Part shown: positions 1 through 10,560 of the stretch, in pieces
How the letters are laid out: every line of letters starts with the position of its first letter
Numbering within the stretch: the stretch's first letter is position 1
From: Locusta migratoria
Lineage: Eukaryota; Arthropoda; Insecta; Orthoptera; Acrididae
NCBI GenBank assembly: GCA_026315105.1
Contig: CM048750.1
Coordinates: forward strand, 399,651,002-399,715,001
DNA length: 64,000 nt
Direction of reading: 5' to 3'
Made by a program: the position numbers and the translations under genes
The notes under the pieces: generated by a model
Databases searched by the model: none
Seen by the model: only the letters and a program-made list of their open reading frames with translations
Told to the model about the DNA's origin: nothing

Positions 1-14
1 GGGGCATATAAAAT

Positions 15-19
<5 letters not shown>

Positions 20-109
<90 letters not shown>
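20..109. repeat. Compound (TC)n-(AC)n microsatellite
   Basis: About 15 TC units followed directly by about 29 AC units. Confidence 0.95.
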
Positions 110-110
<1 letters not shown>

Positions 111-384
111 CGTATACACTCGGAGGACAGTGCTGCAGTAGAGAATACCCATATAAGACAACAGGGATCTGGTGCAGGTGTTGGATCGGTTACTGCTAAA
201 ACACAGGTTATGATAATTTAAGTAAGTTTGAATGTGTCGTTACGGTTGCTGCATGAAAGATAGGATATACAGCATCCCTGAAATAGCAATGATGTGGGGA
301 TTTTCCAGTATAACATTGAATATCAGAAATGGTGTAAAACATTAGATATCTGATATCACTGCAGCCAGAAAAAGTTCCTACAAG

Positions 385-985
385 ATCAGAACCAATACTG
401 ACTGAAGAGAATTGTTCACAACCCAGGCTACCTTCCCTTCCCCAGACTACCAGCTTTTCTGAACAGCACAGATGGGAGTTATCCCTACAGCATATTCTCC
501 ACTCAACCAATGATAACCTATTGTGCCACACACCTCACATCCAACAGTTGCCTCCCTGCCTATCCTACACGTCGTTAACTACCGTCTACACTACATTTTC
601 CCCTTTTCCCACCTCGTCTGCTCCTCTGCCCCCCCTCCCCCTCCCCTCTACACCCACCAGCAGCTACCCCTAGCAAAGCACAGCTATCCTCACCTGCATC
701 TTGTCATATTTTCTCTCCCTCCCTTCCACTGCTCTTATCACCACTCCAGGTCACACCTACTGCTGAGATTCACTTGTAACACAGCAGTCAGAGGTAACAA
801 TTGTGTATTAGTCAGCTGTGTCATATATTGTATGAATGAGAGTGTTTGTTCTATACTGGTGAAGGCTGTGGTCAAAAGCAGGAAGTTGTGAGTGAGATGG
901 CTTCTTTTACACTGTTGTCCGAGGCTCGACAGTCGTCTTTGTAGTGATATGCAAGATATCCCCATTTCATTTTTGAATTCCAATT
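385..985 (+). mobile_element. Penelope-like element 3' fragment
   Basis: Positions 413-508 read as the end of a GIY-YIG-bearing PLE protein (SEQHRWELSLQHILHSTN), matching the SELxRWELxLQHIL end of the better copies at 21.4, 44.3 and 53.9 kb. Then follows a C-rich 3' UTR (520-770). At 856-879 there is a degraded copy of the CTGNNGA-A-stem-AAAAGC motif described under the findings. Nothing of the reverse transcriptase remains. The 5' boundary is uncertain. Confidence 0.65.
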
Positions 986-1189
986 GATCATTAGCATAAT
1001 TACAATTACAATAATTACAGAGTTGGTTATCAAGAACAATATGATGAATATCTTACCATGCAGAGGAACATATTTACGTTGTGTGGCAACTGCATTAAAT
1101 AATATCTAAAATATATGAAGGTCTTTAAAAAAAAATCAAGAGAAAAATGTGATGGTATCAATATTTGAGAGAGAGAGAGAGAGAGAGAG
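986..1189. other. AT-rich DNA with a (GA)n run
   Basis: No gene or known element is seen. A (GA)n run occupies about 1167-1189, next to the following PLE tail. Confidence 0.6.
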
Positions 1190-1281
1190 GAAAAAAATTC
1201 CTAACAGGAAAAATATATGTAAAAAAAATAGATGAAGTCTACTTACCAGGCGAAAGAGCACAGGCAGTGATAGTAACAAAT

Positions 1282-1337
<56 letters not shown>

Positions 1338-1394
1338 CTAGCTTTCGCAGCCTAGCTGCTTCGTCAGGCAGAAGGGAAGGAGAGGGAAAAGGAA
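1190..1394 (-). mobile_element. Penelope-like 3' tail, minus orientation, with (AC)n
   Basis: Reading the minus strand, the segment has the stem-loop motif CTGACGA-A-GCAGC-TAG-GCTGC-GAAAGC (1341-1367), then a long AC/TG run (1284-1334), then the terminal segment ending in ctttcgcctggtaagtagac. The same order is found in the tails at 13.1, 44.5, 54.2 and 54.7 kb, where it follows PLE coding sequence or its remnants. It abuts an oppositely oriented tail at about 1395. Confidence 0.65.
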
Positions 1395-1690
1395 GTGATG
1401 AGGGTTTCTACAGTATGTCTGCCTAAGTGTACTTGCGTCTGTGTAAATGTGTGGGTGTGTGTGTATTTGTTTACCCTCCTTTTTTCCCCTCAAGGTAAGT
1501 CTTTCCTGTCCCGGGATTGGAATGACTCCTTACCCACTCCCTTAAAACCCTCATCATTTCATTTTCCCTCTCCTTCCCTTCTGCCTGACGAAGCAGCTAG
1601 GCTGCGAAAGCTTGTATGTGTGTTTGTGTGTTATTTTATTCGTTTCTATTGACAAGCCGGTCCTTTTGGTAAGTCATCTCTTTTCTATTT
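1395..1690 (+). mobile_element. Penelope-like 3' tail, plus orientation
   Basis: Contains the shared block tctttcctgtcccgggattg (1500-1519), a pyrimidine-rich segment, and the motif CTGACGA-A-GCAGC-TAG-GCTGC-GAAAGC (1585-1611). Together with the preceding minus-strand tail it forms an inverted repeat of about 70 bp per arm with a spacer of about 150 bp. Confidence 0.65.

Positions 1691-1744
<54 letters not shown>
1688..1744. repeat. (TA)n microsatellite
   Basis: About 27 TA units between two PLE tails. Confidence 0.95.
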
Positions 1745-1747
<3 letters not shown>

Positions 1748-1855
1748 TTATAGATGAAAAATTCCTAGCAGGAAAAATTATATATAAAAAATAGATGAAG
1801 ATTACTCACCAGGCGAAGGAGCACAGGAGTGACAGCATCACAAATAAATAAATGA

Positions 1856-1910
<55 letters not shown>

Positions 1911-2040
1911 CAAGCTTTCGCAACCCAGTTGCTTCTTCAGGCAGAAGGGAATGAGAGGGACAAGGAAATGATGAGGGTTTTAAGGAAGGGGGTAAGGAGC
2001 CATTCCAATCCCGGAAGAGGAAAGACTTACCTTGGGGGAA
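1745..2040 (-). mobile_element. Penelope-like 3' tail, minus orientation, with (AC)n
   Basis: Minus-strand order: the shared ccaaggtaagtctttcct block (about 2020-2040), the pyrimidine segment, the motif CTGAAGA-A-GCAAC-TGG-GTTGC-GAAAGC (1914-1940), an AC/TG run (1858-1906), and the terminal segment near 1790-1815. The flank aattcctagcaggaaaaa also occurs at about 1188 and at 54390. It stops where gypsy-1 sequence begins. Confidence 0.65.
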
Positions 2041-2260
2041 GGTAAGTTTTCTATTGACTCAGACTCTACCATGGATGTTAATTGTGTTTTCCCTATGGCT
2101 TCCAACATGACTAAATTGTTTTTAGAACTTGAAGTCTTGGGACAAATGCTCCACTTACACATAGATATCGACATTGCCATGACACTCTTAAATTCCCAAA
2201 CCTATGTAGATCTGGGGACCCCTGCACTCTCTTCAGTTGATCGACAGTTGGTCAATTATA

Positions 2261-2468
2261 AAAAAATTCAAATGTTCAAATGTTTGTATAGCTTATGGAA
2301 CTTAACTACGGGGTCATCAGTCCCTAAACTTACAAACTACTTATCAACTAGCTTATCCTAAGGATGGCACAAATATCCATGCCTGAGGGAGGATTTGAAC
2401 CCCCGACTGTAGTGGCTGTGCAGACCGTGACTGGAGCGCCTCAATCCCCTCGGCCACTGGGGCCAGCC
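2261..2468 (-). mobile_element. tRNA-derived SINE (family A), copy 1
   Basis: Minus-strand SINE with a tRNA-like head (B box near 2390-2400, ggtttgaaccc-type in plus orientation, and an A-box region near 2450) and the body segment actgatgaccccgtagttaa. The tail is A-rich. It is flanked by an aattata duplication (2254-2260 and 2469-2475). It lies inside gypsy-1 pol and interrupts the reading frame. Confidence 0.85.
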
Positions 2469-2884
2469 AATTATAACAAGCAGAGCATTCCGGTTCTAGG
2501 AAAGTTCACGGCCTTGGCAACATATAAAAAGGTGGTCCATTCCTTGACTTTTTTGGTTGTAGACAACCCTCACACTGCAAATTTATTTGGCATGAATGCC
2601 TTTCAGGCTTTCGGATTTTCTATAATGGACTCTGTCCACCTCATTTCTGAACATGTTCCTTAACAGCAAAACTCCATCCTCTGAATTTTATTCTCTCTTT
2701 TGGGAAGGTTTAGGTTGTTCCACCAATTTTATGGCACACATTAGCCTGAAGTCTACGGCTTGCCCTAAATTTTTTCGTGCGCGTGCGGTGCCCTTTGCCT
2801 TGCGCAACCAAGTTAAACAGGAATTGGATCAGTTGACTTCTCTGAGTACTCTGAAGCCTATTCCCTCCAGAGAACGGTTGCACC

Positions 2885-3086
2885 GGCGAGGTGGAGTAGC
2901 CGAGCGGTCTAAAGCGTCTCGCTGCGGAGCGCGAGGTTGCTCGCCGTGGAGGTTCGAGTCCTCCCTGGGGCATGGGTGTGTGTGTTGTCATTAGGTTAGT
3001 TTACCTAGGTTTAAGTAGTTTGTAAGCTACGGACTGATGACCACGCAGTTTGGTCCAATAGATTTACAAACATTTGAACATTTTTT
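2885..3086 (+). mobile_element. tRNA-derived SINE (family A), copy 2
   Basis: The head at 2891-2970 has an A box (tagccgagcgg) and a B box (ggttcgagtcc), like a type II (Leu/Ser-type) tRNA. The body contains ggactgatgaccacgcagtt and the tail is acatttgaacatttttt. Imperfect target duplications gaacggttgcacc and gaatggttgtcacc lie at 2872-2884 and 3087-3100. It is inserted in the gypsy-1 pol frame. It is not a functional tRNA gene: the acceptor stem is not closed and the body follows directly. Confidence 0.85.
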
Positions 3087-3238
3087 GAATGGTTGTCACC
3101 CTTAGTGATTGTTAAAAAACCTAAGGGCCAGTTACGTCTTTGTGGTGATTTTAAGAACACTGTTAATGCACAGACCATCATTGACACATATCCATTGCCA
3201 CGCCAAGATGAGCTCTTTGTGAGACTACGAAAGGACTC

Positions 3239-5432
3239 ATGATGTAAACGGACATGGTACCAGACAGCCAAAACAACCCATGAAAGAGCCTACTGGCTAG
3301 ATCAATATAGAAGGGCAAAAACACTTTACAAAAACACACTCATGGCCACATGCAAGGAGCATTGGGAACACCATGCACAGAAACAACTACAAAGAAACAT
3401 ATGGGGAGAGCCATTTATGGTATGTACTGAAAAGGTAAAGACCCCACTCGTTTTATCAACATTAAAATGAAACAATGGTACCACAACACAGGGAGGGAGA
3501 AGCTCCTCCAAGATGACACAAATGAACATGACGAGCACCACACAAAACTAAGAACATTAATGGACACGGAATACAACAGTGCTACCATCACCACTCCTTT
3601 TGCCAGGGAAGAGGTGGCTGTAGCAATCTCTAAATTGAGAAATGGTAAAGCATCCGGCCCCCATGGTGTCCATCCCAAAACCATAAAAATGACAGCTCCG
3701 CATATTATCCCTTTCCTGATGGACCTCATTAATGATGCACTACGGCTGGGATGGGTACCTGCAACCTGGAAAATGACCAATGCGGTTATCATAAAGAAGT
3801 CCCCGGACAAGGACCCGAAAAACTACAAATCTTACAGACCAACCTGCCTAATTAACACCTTGGCCAAAGTGCAGGAACAACTCCTCTGTGACCGTCTTCA
3901 AGTGCAGAGGGATCTTATCAACAGAGAATATGGTTTCTAAAAGGGAAAATCAATAGATGAGGCCATAAACATGGCATTACAAACTATACACAATACCAGG
4001 GCAAAATACACAGTGGCAATCCTCGTCGACATTGCCGGTGCCTTTGATAATCTTTGTTAGCTGGCACTGTTTGCAAGACTCAGGGAGCTGGGGTACCTGC
4101 AGCCCCCTACAATAGCCTCTTGGACTATTGTAGACATAGAGTAGAGGAATGGTGAACGGGCACCCAGAAATTGGTCAAGAGGATCACCAAAGGGTGTCCA
4201 CTGGCATCAAGATGCAGCCACGTCTTCTGGGATATCGCCTTTGAGCCGCTTCTGAATCTCCTAGGAGAAGAGGAGCTAGTACAGGGGGTGGTAGCCTATG
4301 CAATGACCTGCCAGTGGTAGTCAACGCTGTCTCAAGAGCACAAACAGAACAAAAAGCAACACAAAACCTAACGAAAATTGGTCAGTGGTGCTACCAAAAC
4401 AAACTCGAAATGGCCGCACACAAAACAGTATACATTTTACTCAAAGGCAAACTGATTAGATACCCAATAATAAAATTCAATAACACAAAGATTCACAGAG
4501 ACCACACAACACGATATCTTGGGGTCCAATTCGATGAACGACTTACATTTAACGATCGCATAAAACTGGCGACAAATAGGGCCACCAAGATGGCACAAAC
4601 ACTTGCCAGGCTAAAAACCACAACATACAAACTCCCAACACAAACACTCTGACTATATCATACAGCAATTTTTGAGTCAGTTGTATGCTACGCTGCCAGC
4701 TTGTGGGCCCACAGACGACACCAACTAACGTATAAGACTATTGTGAGGCAAGGACAAAGAAGAACTCTTCTAATATTGTCAGGGGCTTTCAACACCGTAT
4801 CAGTCGAAGCACTATGTGTCGTGTTGGGAATACCCCCGATTGACCTCACAATCAGACAGAGAGTGGCCGTGTACTGGCTGAAGGTGGGGAGACAGGACAA
4901 GTTCCACAAAATCACAGGACAAAATATAACAGAGAGGCGCCAACTCAACAAATGGAGGGTGGACACATGGCAAGAGGAGTGGGATAACAGTGACAAGGGA
5001 CGAAAAGTGCACGCTTTCTTCCCAAACAACACAGAACGTCTGAGAATTGATTATATCAGTCCTGGCCAGGGTTTGGTACATTTTTTGATGGGGCATGGTC
5101 CCTACCCTATGCATTTGAGCTGCGTAGGATTAAGTTACAATGAGAACTGCACATGTGGGGAACAGGGAACCCTAGAATACACACTCCTAAATTGCAACAT
5201 ATACAGAACACAATTACATACCCTACTACAGGACAATATCGACATTAACAACATGGTTGGAGACAAGGACAAATGGGACATTCTAAAATGTATCACTGAT
5301 GAGGTGTCTACACTCAAACAAATCGAATACAATGAAACACGTAGACACCAGATTGCCCGACGTATAACCCATAGGTCAGATAACTCCTGGCATGAAAGTG
5401 ATCGAGACACATCAGACAACATCTACAAATGA
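3239..5432 (+). pseudogene. R1-like LINE ORF2 (RT and C-terminal region), inserted in gypsy-1
   Basis: Non-LTR retrotransposon RT. Seen: KLRNGKASGPHGVHP (3633-3677), KDPKNYKSYRPTCLINTLAK (3811-3870), KGKSIDEAINMALQTIHN, ILVDIAGAFDNLC (motif A, 4020-4060), and SPKGCPLASR. Around 4297 the YADD box is broken by a one-base deletion (VVAYA, then DL only in the next frame). The thumb and connection follow at 4314-4652. The C-terminal domain (4701-5432) has RQGQRRTLLILSGAFNTVS, FLMGHGPYPMHLSCVG and a Cys knuckle (CTCGE...LLNC) typical of R1/TRAS/LOA elements. At least four stops or frameshifts. The endonuclease domain is absent (5' truncated). It sits between two halves of gypsy-1 RT. Confidence 0.75.
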
Positions 5433-6079
5433 TGGCACACCCACCACAGATACCGACAGTGACTGAAACAAATACAAACTTCAAATGTAGAAAAAATTTG
5501 GAACTAAGCAACCAAATCAACAATTGTGTACGAAGTGTAAATAAATTGTTACCTCTCAGTTGTAGAACTAAATATAGGATTGTAAATGTTAATTATTGTA
5601 AATTTTAAATAAAATTTGCTATGATAATGACATTATAGAAATCTAAGATGTATGTAATACAAAAGTAGAATATAAACATAATAGATTACCCTCAGTGACC
5701 ATCAGGGTCACAGGGCTCGAGGTTTATTCCGAGGCCTCTGATCCTGACTGGTTACAGCCCAGCCTACCCTCTCTACAACCCCCAAGTTTCCTATCTTTCT
5801 TTTTGCAACCTTCTTAAATACCAAATTCATTAGTTTCAATTTCAATTATTTTAGTTGTATCCATTTTCTCCAACCTGCCCACCTCCTTTTTCTTTCTTTA
5901 AGCATAATAAAGTGTAACTAAAAAATTTAGGTAAAATCAACCATGTAAAAAATTTAAATATTTAAGAAAATGGTTAACTAAACTATCCCAATCATCATAA
6001 AAATAATTGTTAAACTCAGCTGTCTATGTAAATTGACCAGCTTTATACCCAAAGGCATCTGGTGCGAAGTAAGGAAATA
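5433..6079 (+). mobile_element. Probable LINE 3' UTR and flank
   Basis: No coding sequence. AT-rich, with an aataaa-type signal near 5607. A GC-richer patch at 5690-5790 contains gggctcgaggtttattccga. Everything up to the point where gypsy-1 RT resumes is probably part of the LINE insertion; the exact 3' end and target duplication are not clear. Confidence 0.4.
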
Positions 6080-6700
6080 AACAAAGAAATATTTGCAAAA
6101 CTTGCTGGAGGTCAATTTTTCCTCCAAACTTGACCTATCAGAGGTATACTTACAGATCCCCTTGGATGAGGTCTCCAAATAATTTCTGGTACTCAACACA
6201 CCCTTCGGATTGTACCAATATCAGCGTCTTCCAGCTGGTGCTTCTGCGATTTTCCAATATTTTTTGAACAATTAACACTATCTATTCAAGCTTGTGTCAA
6301 TTATCAAGATGACATTGTGTACCACCAGAGAGGAGTATTTGTCAAATCTTCGTACACTGTTTACTCTCTTTCAGACAGCTGGCCTCAAATGCAACCTGTC
6401 TAAATCAAGCTTCTTCCAGCCTTCAATGGTCTATCTTGGCTTTGAGCTTTCTAAAGATGGCATCCGTACCTTGCAACATTGTGTTGCTGCAATCACGGCT
6501 ATGCCTAGGCCTACTGACATTAAAGAGCTACAGGTTTTTTTTTCAGGCATATTTGCCTATTACCACAAATTTCTTCCTGATGCTGCCACAGTGGCTCATC
6601 CTTTACATGCCTTACTTCGAAAAAACACTCCGTTTCATTGGGCTACAGCCTGTGAAAAGGCCTTTCAGAGGTTGAAAATCCAACTCGCATCTGCTCCTTG
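6080..6700 (+). pseudogene. Gypsy-1 RT, palm to connection
   Basis: Continues the RT interrupted at 3238: IFAKLAGGQFF, a YLQIPLDE-type block, NTPFGLYQYQRLPAGASAI (about 6190-6260), VNYQDDIV (the YxDD box, YQDD, near 6297-6320), then LKCNLSKSSFFQPSMVYLGF and the thumb/connection ELQVFFSGIFAYYHKFLPDA. The frame is broken before and at the YxDD box. The same blocks appear in gypsy-2 (YLDD) and gypsy-3 (YQDD). Confidence 0.8.
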
Positions 6701-7102
6701 ATGGTCACATATTATCCAGGCCAGTGCTTGTTGTTGGCTACCGACGCTTTCCAGACAGGACTGGATGCCGTCTTCTCTCATAAATTTGATGATGGCTACG
6801 AGCATCCTACTGCATTTGCTTTCAAGACCCTCACTGCCACTCAGCAACGATACTCCCAAATTGAGAAGGAGGCACTTGCCATTGTCTATGCCTCTCAGAA
6901 ATTTCATGTGTTTTTATATGGATCTAAGCTTCAACTCATTACTGACCACAAGCCATTGGTTGCCTTATTCAATTCTTCAGCTCCGTTGTCTGATAAGGCT
7001 GTCCACAGGCTTCAGTGCTGGGCACTGTTTCTTTCAAGATATCACTATGTGATCCACTTTTGGCCCACCGATCAACAGGCCAATGCTGATACTCTCTCTT
7101 AG
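6698..7102 (+). pseudogene. Gypsy-1 RNase H domain
   Basis: Cuts RNA in RNA:DNA hybrids during reverse transcription. Seen: ATDAFQTGLDAVF (first Asp), YSQIEKEALAIVYASQKFHV (Glu), ITDHKPLVALF (second Asp), and an end with NADTLS. All the usual acidic residues of a Ty3-type RNase H are visible. It is separated from the RT frame by a stop at about 6702. Confidence 0.8.
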
Positions 7103-8290
7103 ACAGCGACTCCTTCGGTTGCTTCATCAAGGCCATTGGGGAGCCTCTCGCACGAAGAATTTGGCACATCGCCACGTGTTCCGACCTGGAATTGATAGCG
7201 ACATTGTTCACATGGTTGCGGCATGCCCATTGTGTGCTCAACATCAGGCGGCTCCTCACTCTACTCTGCCGCCCTCCCAGCGTCCCTGGGAGCTCATTCA
7301 CGTCGATTTTCCAGGCCCCTTTTTCTCTTCATACTGGCTGATTGTTGTTGATGCCTTCTCAAAATTTCCTTATGTAGGACATCGTGCTTCCACCTCAGCA
7401 GCCACTATTCAGGCTCTGTCCCATGTATTTGCTATTGAAGGACTTCCCTCTACAATCATGTCTGACAATGGCCCTCAGTTTGCCTCAGTTTGCCCTCAGT
7501 TTGCCTTCTGTGCTCAGCGAGGCATTTGCCATATTCGGGCTCCTCCCTTTCATCCTCAATCCAACGGTGAGGCAGAGAGGATGGTTTGCATGTTCAAGGT
7601 GCAAATGAGGAAACATGTTGAATGTTCGTCCACTATAGAGGCCTTGATATGGTTTTTGAGTTCCTATCACTTCTCTCCCATCGGGGATTAAAGCCCTGCA
7701 GAACTGTTACATGGGCGTCAACCTCGCACCATCCTTCATCTTCTTCAGCCTTCCTTGTCTCCATCTTCTCCTGTTCCTGCTCGGCAACCTTCTCAGTATG
7801 GCCTAGGGGCTAAGGTCTGGGCCTGAGGCTTTGGGCGCCACCCTAAATGGGTTCATGCTGTGGTGCACAGTTTGCGAGGTCGGTGCCTTTGTCAGGTTCA
7901 GACCTGCGATGGTGTGGTAATGTGCCATCATGATCAGTTGCGTCTGCGGGTGTTGGATGGGACACCTGGTGAACCTTGCTGGGTCTCCGGGTCACAGCCT
8001 CTTCCTGACCCAGGTGGCACACCTGTTGCAGAGAGGCTACTGCTTCTTCTTGTGCACTACTTCCTCCTGTGGTCAGCTCTGCAACTCCTCCAATGCAGCT
8101 CCCACCACTCCAGGTGCGAACGGAAGCACATCCTCAAGTCTGTGCACCAGACCAAACACCTCAGTGCATCGAGCTCATTGCTCATTGCTCAACAAAGCTA
8201 CCACCATGACACCTAGCGGAAAGCGGCGAACAGAGCTGAGGCAGAGGCAGCCACGTCGGCAGTCCAGGTTCAGACTTGACAAAATGAGCC
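7083..8290 (+). pseudogene. Gypsy-1 integrase and C-terminal tail
   Basis: Integrase: a zinc-binding HH-CC region (His15/His18, Cys48/Cys51 counted from 7083). In the core, Asp75 (LIHVDFPGP), Asp128 (MSDNGPQF) and a Glu in SNGEAERMV form the DDE triad. A short triplication of the cctcagtttgc type at about 7475-7510 adds a few residues after the second Asp. After a stop near 7690, SPAELLHG and the GAKVWA...KWVHAVV C-terminal domain follow, then a basic tail to about 8300. No 3' LTR could be recognised. Confidence 0.8.
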
Positions 8291-9299
8291 TCGTATGTTG
8301 AAGTGTGCATTACAGCAAGGACATATGGACATATTATGATGTCACAGCTGACCAATACAGCCACGGTATCTAATTAAGTTTCAAGAGTTGTACAAACCAC
8401 TGTAGCAGATGATGCAGTTTTTTCCAATACTCTAAAATTTGTCTGACAGCAATATCTTTTATGAGACACCCATTCCCATCACCAAAAACATCATGCTGGA
8501 TTTTTCAGACGGTCATTGTTCTTTATGCGAAAGTGTGAGGCAGTGGTCATAAGGGACACAATTGGGAAAAATTTGTTATCTAATGAAAACATTCAGTATT
8601 TTTAGCTGAACTGAGACCAGAGTGCTGCGTAAGAGTGATAGAAGAGGTGATGAAGAACACTACAGCAGCACATGAACAAGTCTGGTGAGTCGCACTTTAC
8701 ATTATAATCGTAAACTTACCTATGTAACTCCCTCTCCATGCAGGACCAATGGTATGGTGACAGGGAGACTACGTGTAGCACATATAAAAATGTAGAACCC
8801 TAAGTCAGTGACTATCAAATCCTCCTTTGGTGCCAGACATTTAATTTCATTGAGTGATCTTAGTTTTTGTTTTTTTCCTGAAATGTGGTGTCCGTCATTC
8901 ATAGAGTTTTATTTTATTGCCGTATACAACCAAGAGACAGGGTCTTGAACCACAAAAATGTTCCTGAATATTCATGTTTTGCTTGTATTCCTCCCCTTTT
9001 GTAATAAATTATTGGTTTGTAGCTTTTGGGTGTTCGCTGCTTCCCTGATGCATGTACCTCAGGCTTTATATTTTCCAACTCATTCAGCAAGTTGTGAAAT
9101 ACACAATGTGTGATTAATCATGAACACAAAGAATATATCCCCACAGTGTTTAGAAATGAACCTGGCTGACTCAACCTCAGTTATAGATTTACTTCATTAT
9201 GTTCTTCACAGTTTTTGTGACTCTTACTGTGGCACTGCATGATGTGTACCTACTGTCTCTTGAAACATACTAAAACTAATTATGTGTATCCTTTTTTTG
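8291..9299. other. Unassigned DNA downstream of gypsy-1
   Basis: No gene recognised. It may include the gypsy-1 3' LTR, but no second copy is in the window to define it. Reading frames are short and unlike known proteins. Confidence 0.4.
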
Positions 9300-9570
9300 T
9301 CTTTCAGTGGAAATAATAATATAGTAATAAGGACAGTTTACAACTCACTGCAAAGATGTGAAGACGAGCTGCGACTGGCACATACAAAAGACACATATAT
9401 ACAACTCTGTCAGCTATTGGCCATGACCTCCTTCAGAAAACAGGACATTCACGCAATCACACAGGGACACAACACAGTCATACAACTGTCATCTCCGGCT
9501 GCCGCACTTCGAAGTGCAGCAGCCGGATGTGATGGTTGTATGACTTTGAATTTTGTTAACTCCCTCTATA
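9300..9570 (-). mobile_element. Penelope-like 3' tail, minus orientation
   Basis: Strongly similar to 63640-63830 (shared gctattggccatg and cacacaatcacacagg-type blocks), and its reverse complement matches the plus-strand PLE 3' UTR at 46.62-46.69 kb (gaggcagcc...tgatggttgt...tgtgattgtgtgaatg). A degraded copy of the stem-loop motif lies at 9411-9437. It contains a palindrome centred at about 9512. Confidence 0.6.
9478..9545. repeat. Imperfect palindrome centred on ttcgaa
   Basis: Arms of about 30 bp: catacaactgtcatctccgg on the left pairs with ccggatgtgatggttgtatg on the right, through gctgc and gcagc next to a cacttcgaagtg core. Confidence 0.85.
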
Positions 9571-9789
9571 AGTAATTTCAGCCTATGAAATTGCCTTTTT
9601 TAAATTTATGATGCAGTGCTTCACTTTTTAACCCATTGATTGCTAGAAGGAGGACAGGAAGCAAGTACCTGGCCATGTTGGTACTGAGGCACTTATCTCT
9701 GGTTTATAGCCTGAACATAGTAGTCATGGTATTAATGGGACAGTCAACCATCCAATAGGGGTTTATCAATGACAATAATGACATCAATC
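9571..9789. other. Unassigned DNA
   Basis: Nothing recognisable. Confidence 0.5.
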
Positions 9790-10560
9790 ACTGCCCCAGC
9801 ATGGGCAGACTATCCAAATGCTTCTGATGTGAAGAATCGTAGCTAGATCTAAATGTAGAAAAATGTAAGGTGATGCACATGAGTAGGAAAAACAACCCCA
9901 TAATGTACAAATACAGTATCAGTAGTGAGCGTCTTGATGCAGTTGCATCATTCAAATATCTAAGCATAAGATTGCAGATTGATATGTAATGGAACAAAAA
10001 TGTAAGAAAAGTTGTGAGTAAGGTGGACAGCTTACTTCAGTTTATTGGTAGAATTTTAGGAAGATTTACTTTATCTGTAAAGGGGACTGCATATATAAAA
10101 TGCTTGTATGACCATGTCTTGAATATTGCTCAAGTGTTTGGAACCCGCAGCAGATCAGATTAAAGGAAGATATAGAAGCAGTTCAGAGGCGAGCAGCTAA
10201 GTTCATTACTGGTAGGTTCAACCAATGCGCGAGTGTCACGGGAATGCTCCAGGAACTCAAATGGGGATTGTTGGAGGAAGACAACGTTCTTTTCGATAAA
10301 TTCAGTTGAGGAAATAGAGAGGGCCAGAATTTGCAGCTGAGTGTAGAATGATCTTTCTGTTGCCTACTTACATTTTGCTTTATGATCACAAAGACAAGAT
10401 AAGAGAAATTAGGGCTTTTACAGGAGCATATAGACATCCTTTACTCTCTGATTCTATTTGGGAGTGAAATAGAAAAGGAAATGTCTAGTTTTGATACAGT
10501 GTACCCTCCACCAAGCACTTATGATGATGGAACACTTTACCTTAATATACTGACAAAATT
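9790..10560 (+). pseudogene. CR1/L2-type LINE, 3' end of RT ORF
   Basis: Typical C-terminal blocks of CR1-like pol proteins: NVEKCKVMHMSRKNN, a SFKYLxIxL block with WNKNVRKVVSKVDSLLQFI, then (shifted frame) LEYCSSVWNPQQIRLKED, IEAVQRRAAKFITGRFNQ, and near 10390-10460 REIRAFTGAYRHPLLSDSIW. Several frameshifts and stops. The catalytic RT core is missing (5' truncated). The end near 10510-10560 is approximate. Confidence 0.7.

Larger units (their letters stand above)
2041..3238 (+). pseudogene. Gypsy-1 protease and N-terminal RT remnant, split by two SINEs
   Basis: Ty3/gypsy pol remnant. The protease domain spans 2041-2253: LFLELEVLGQMLHLHID, then IDIA where DTGA or DSGA is expected, so the active site is altered. 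After a SINE, 2469-2884 continues NKQSIPVLGKFTALATYK and TFLVVDNPHTANLFGMNAF, then the linker before RT ending LTSLSTLKPIPSR. After a second SINE, 3087-3238 gives RT motif 1 (SPLVIVKKPKGQLRLCGDFK). The same order of conserved blocks is found in gypsy-2 and gypsy-3. Several stops are present. It resembles the mag/K02A2.6-like lineage; that lineage call is from memory. RT resumes at about 6080 beyond a LINE. Confidence 0.75.

Noticed and set aside
1136..1330. ORFs of repeated Cys-Val or Thr-His codons over microsatellites (also at 13212 and 44402)
   Set aside because: Translations of AC/TG runs; not genes.
2891..2975. A complete tRNA gene
   Set aside because: A and B boxes are present but the acceptor stem does not close and SINE body follows; target duplications flank the whole unit.
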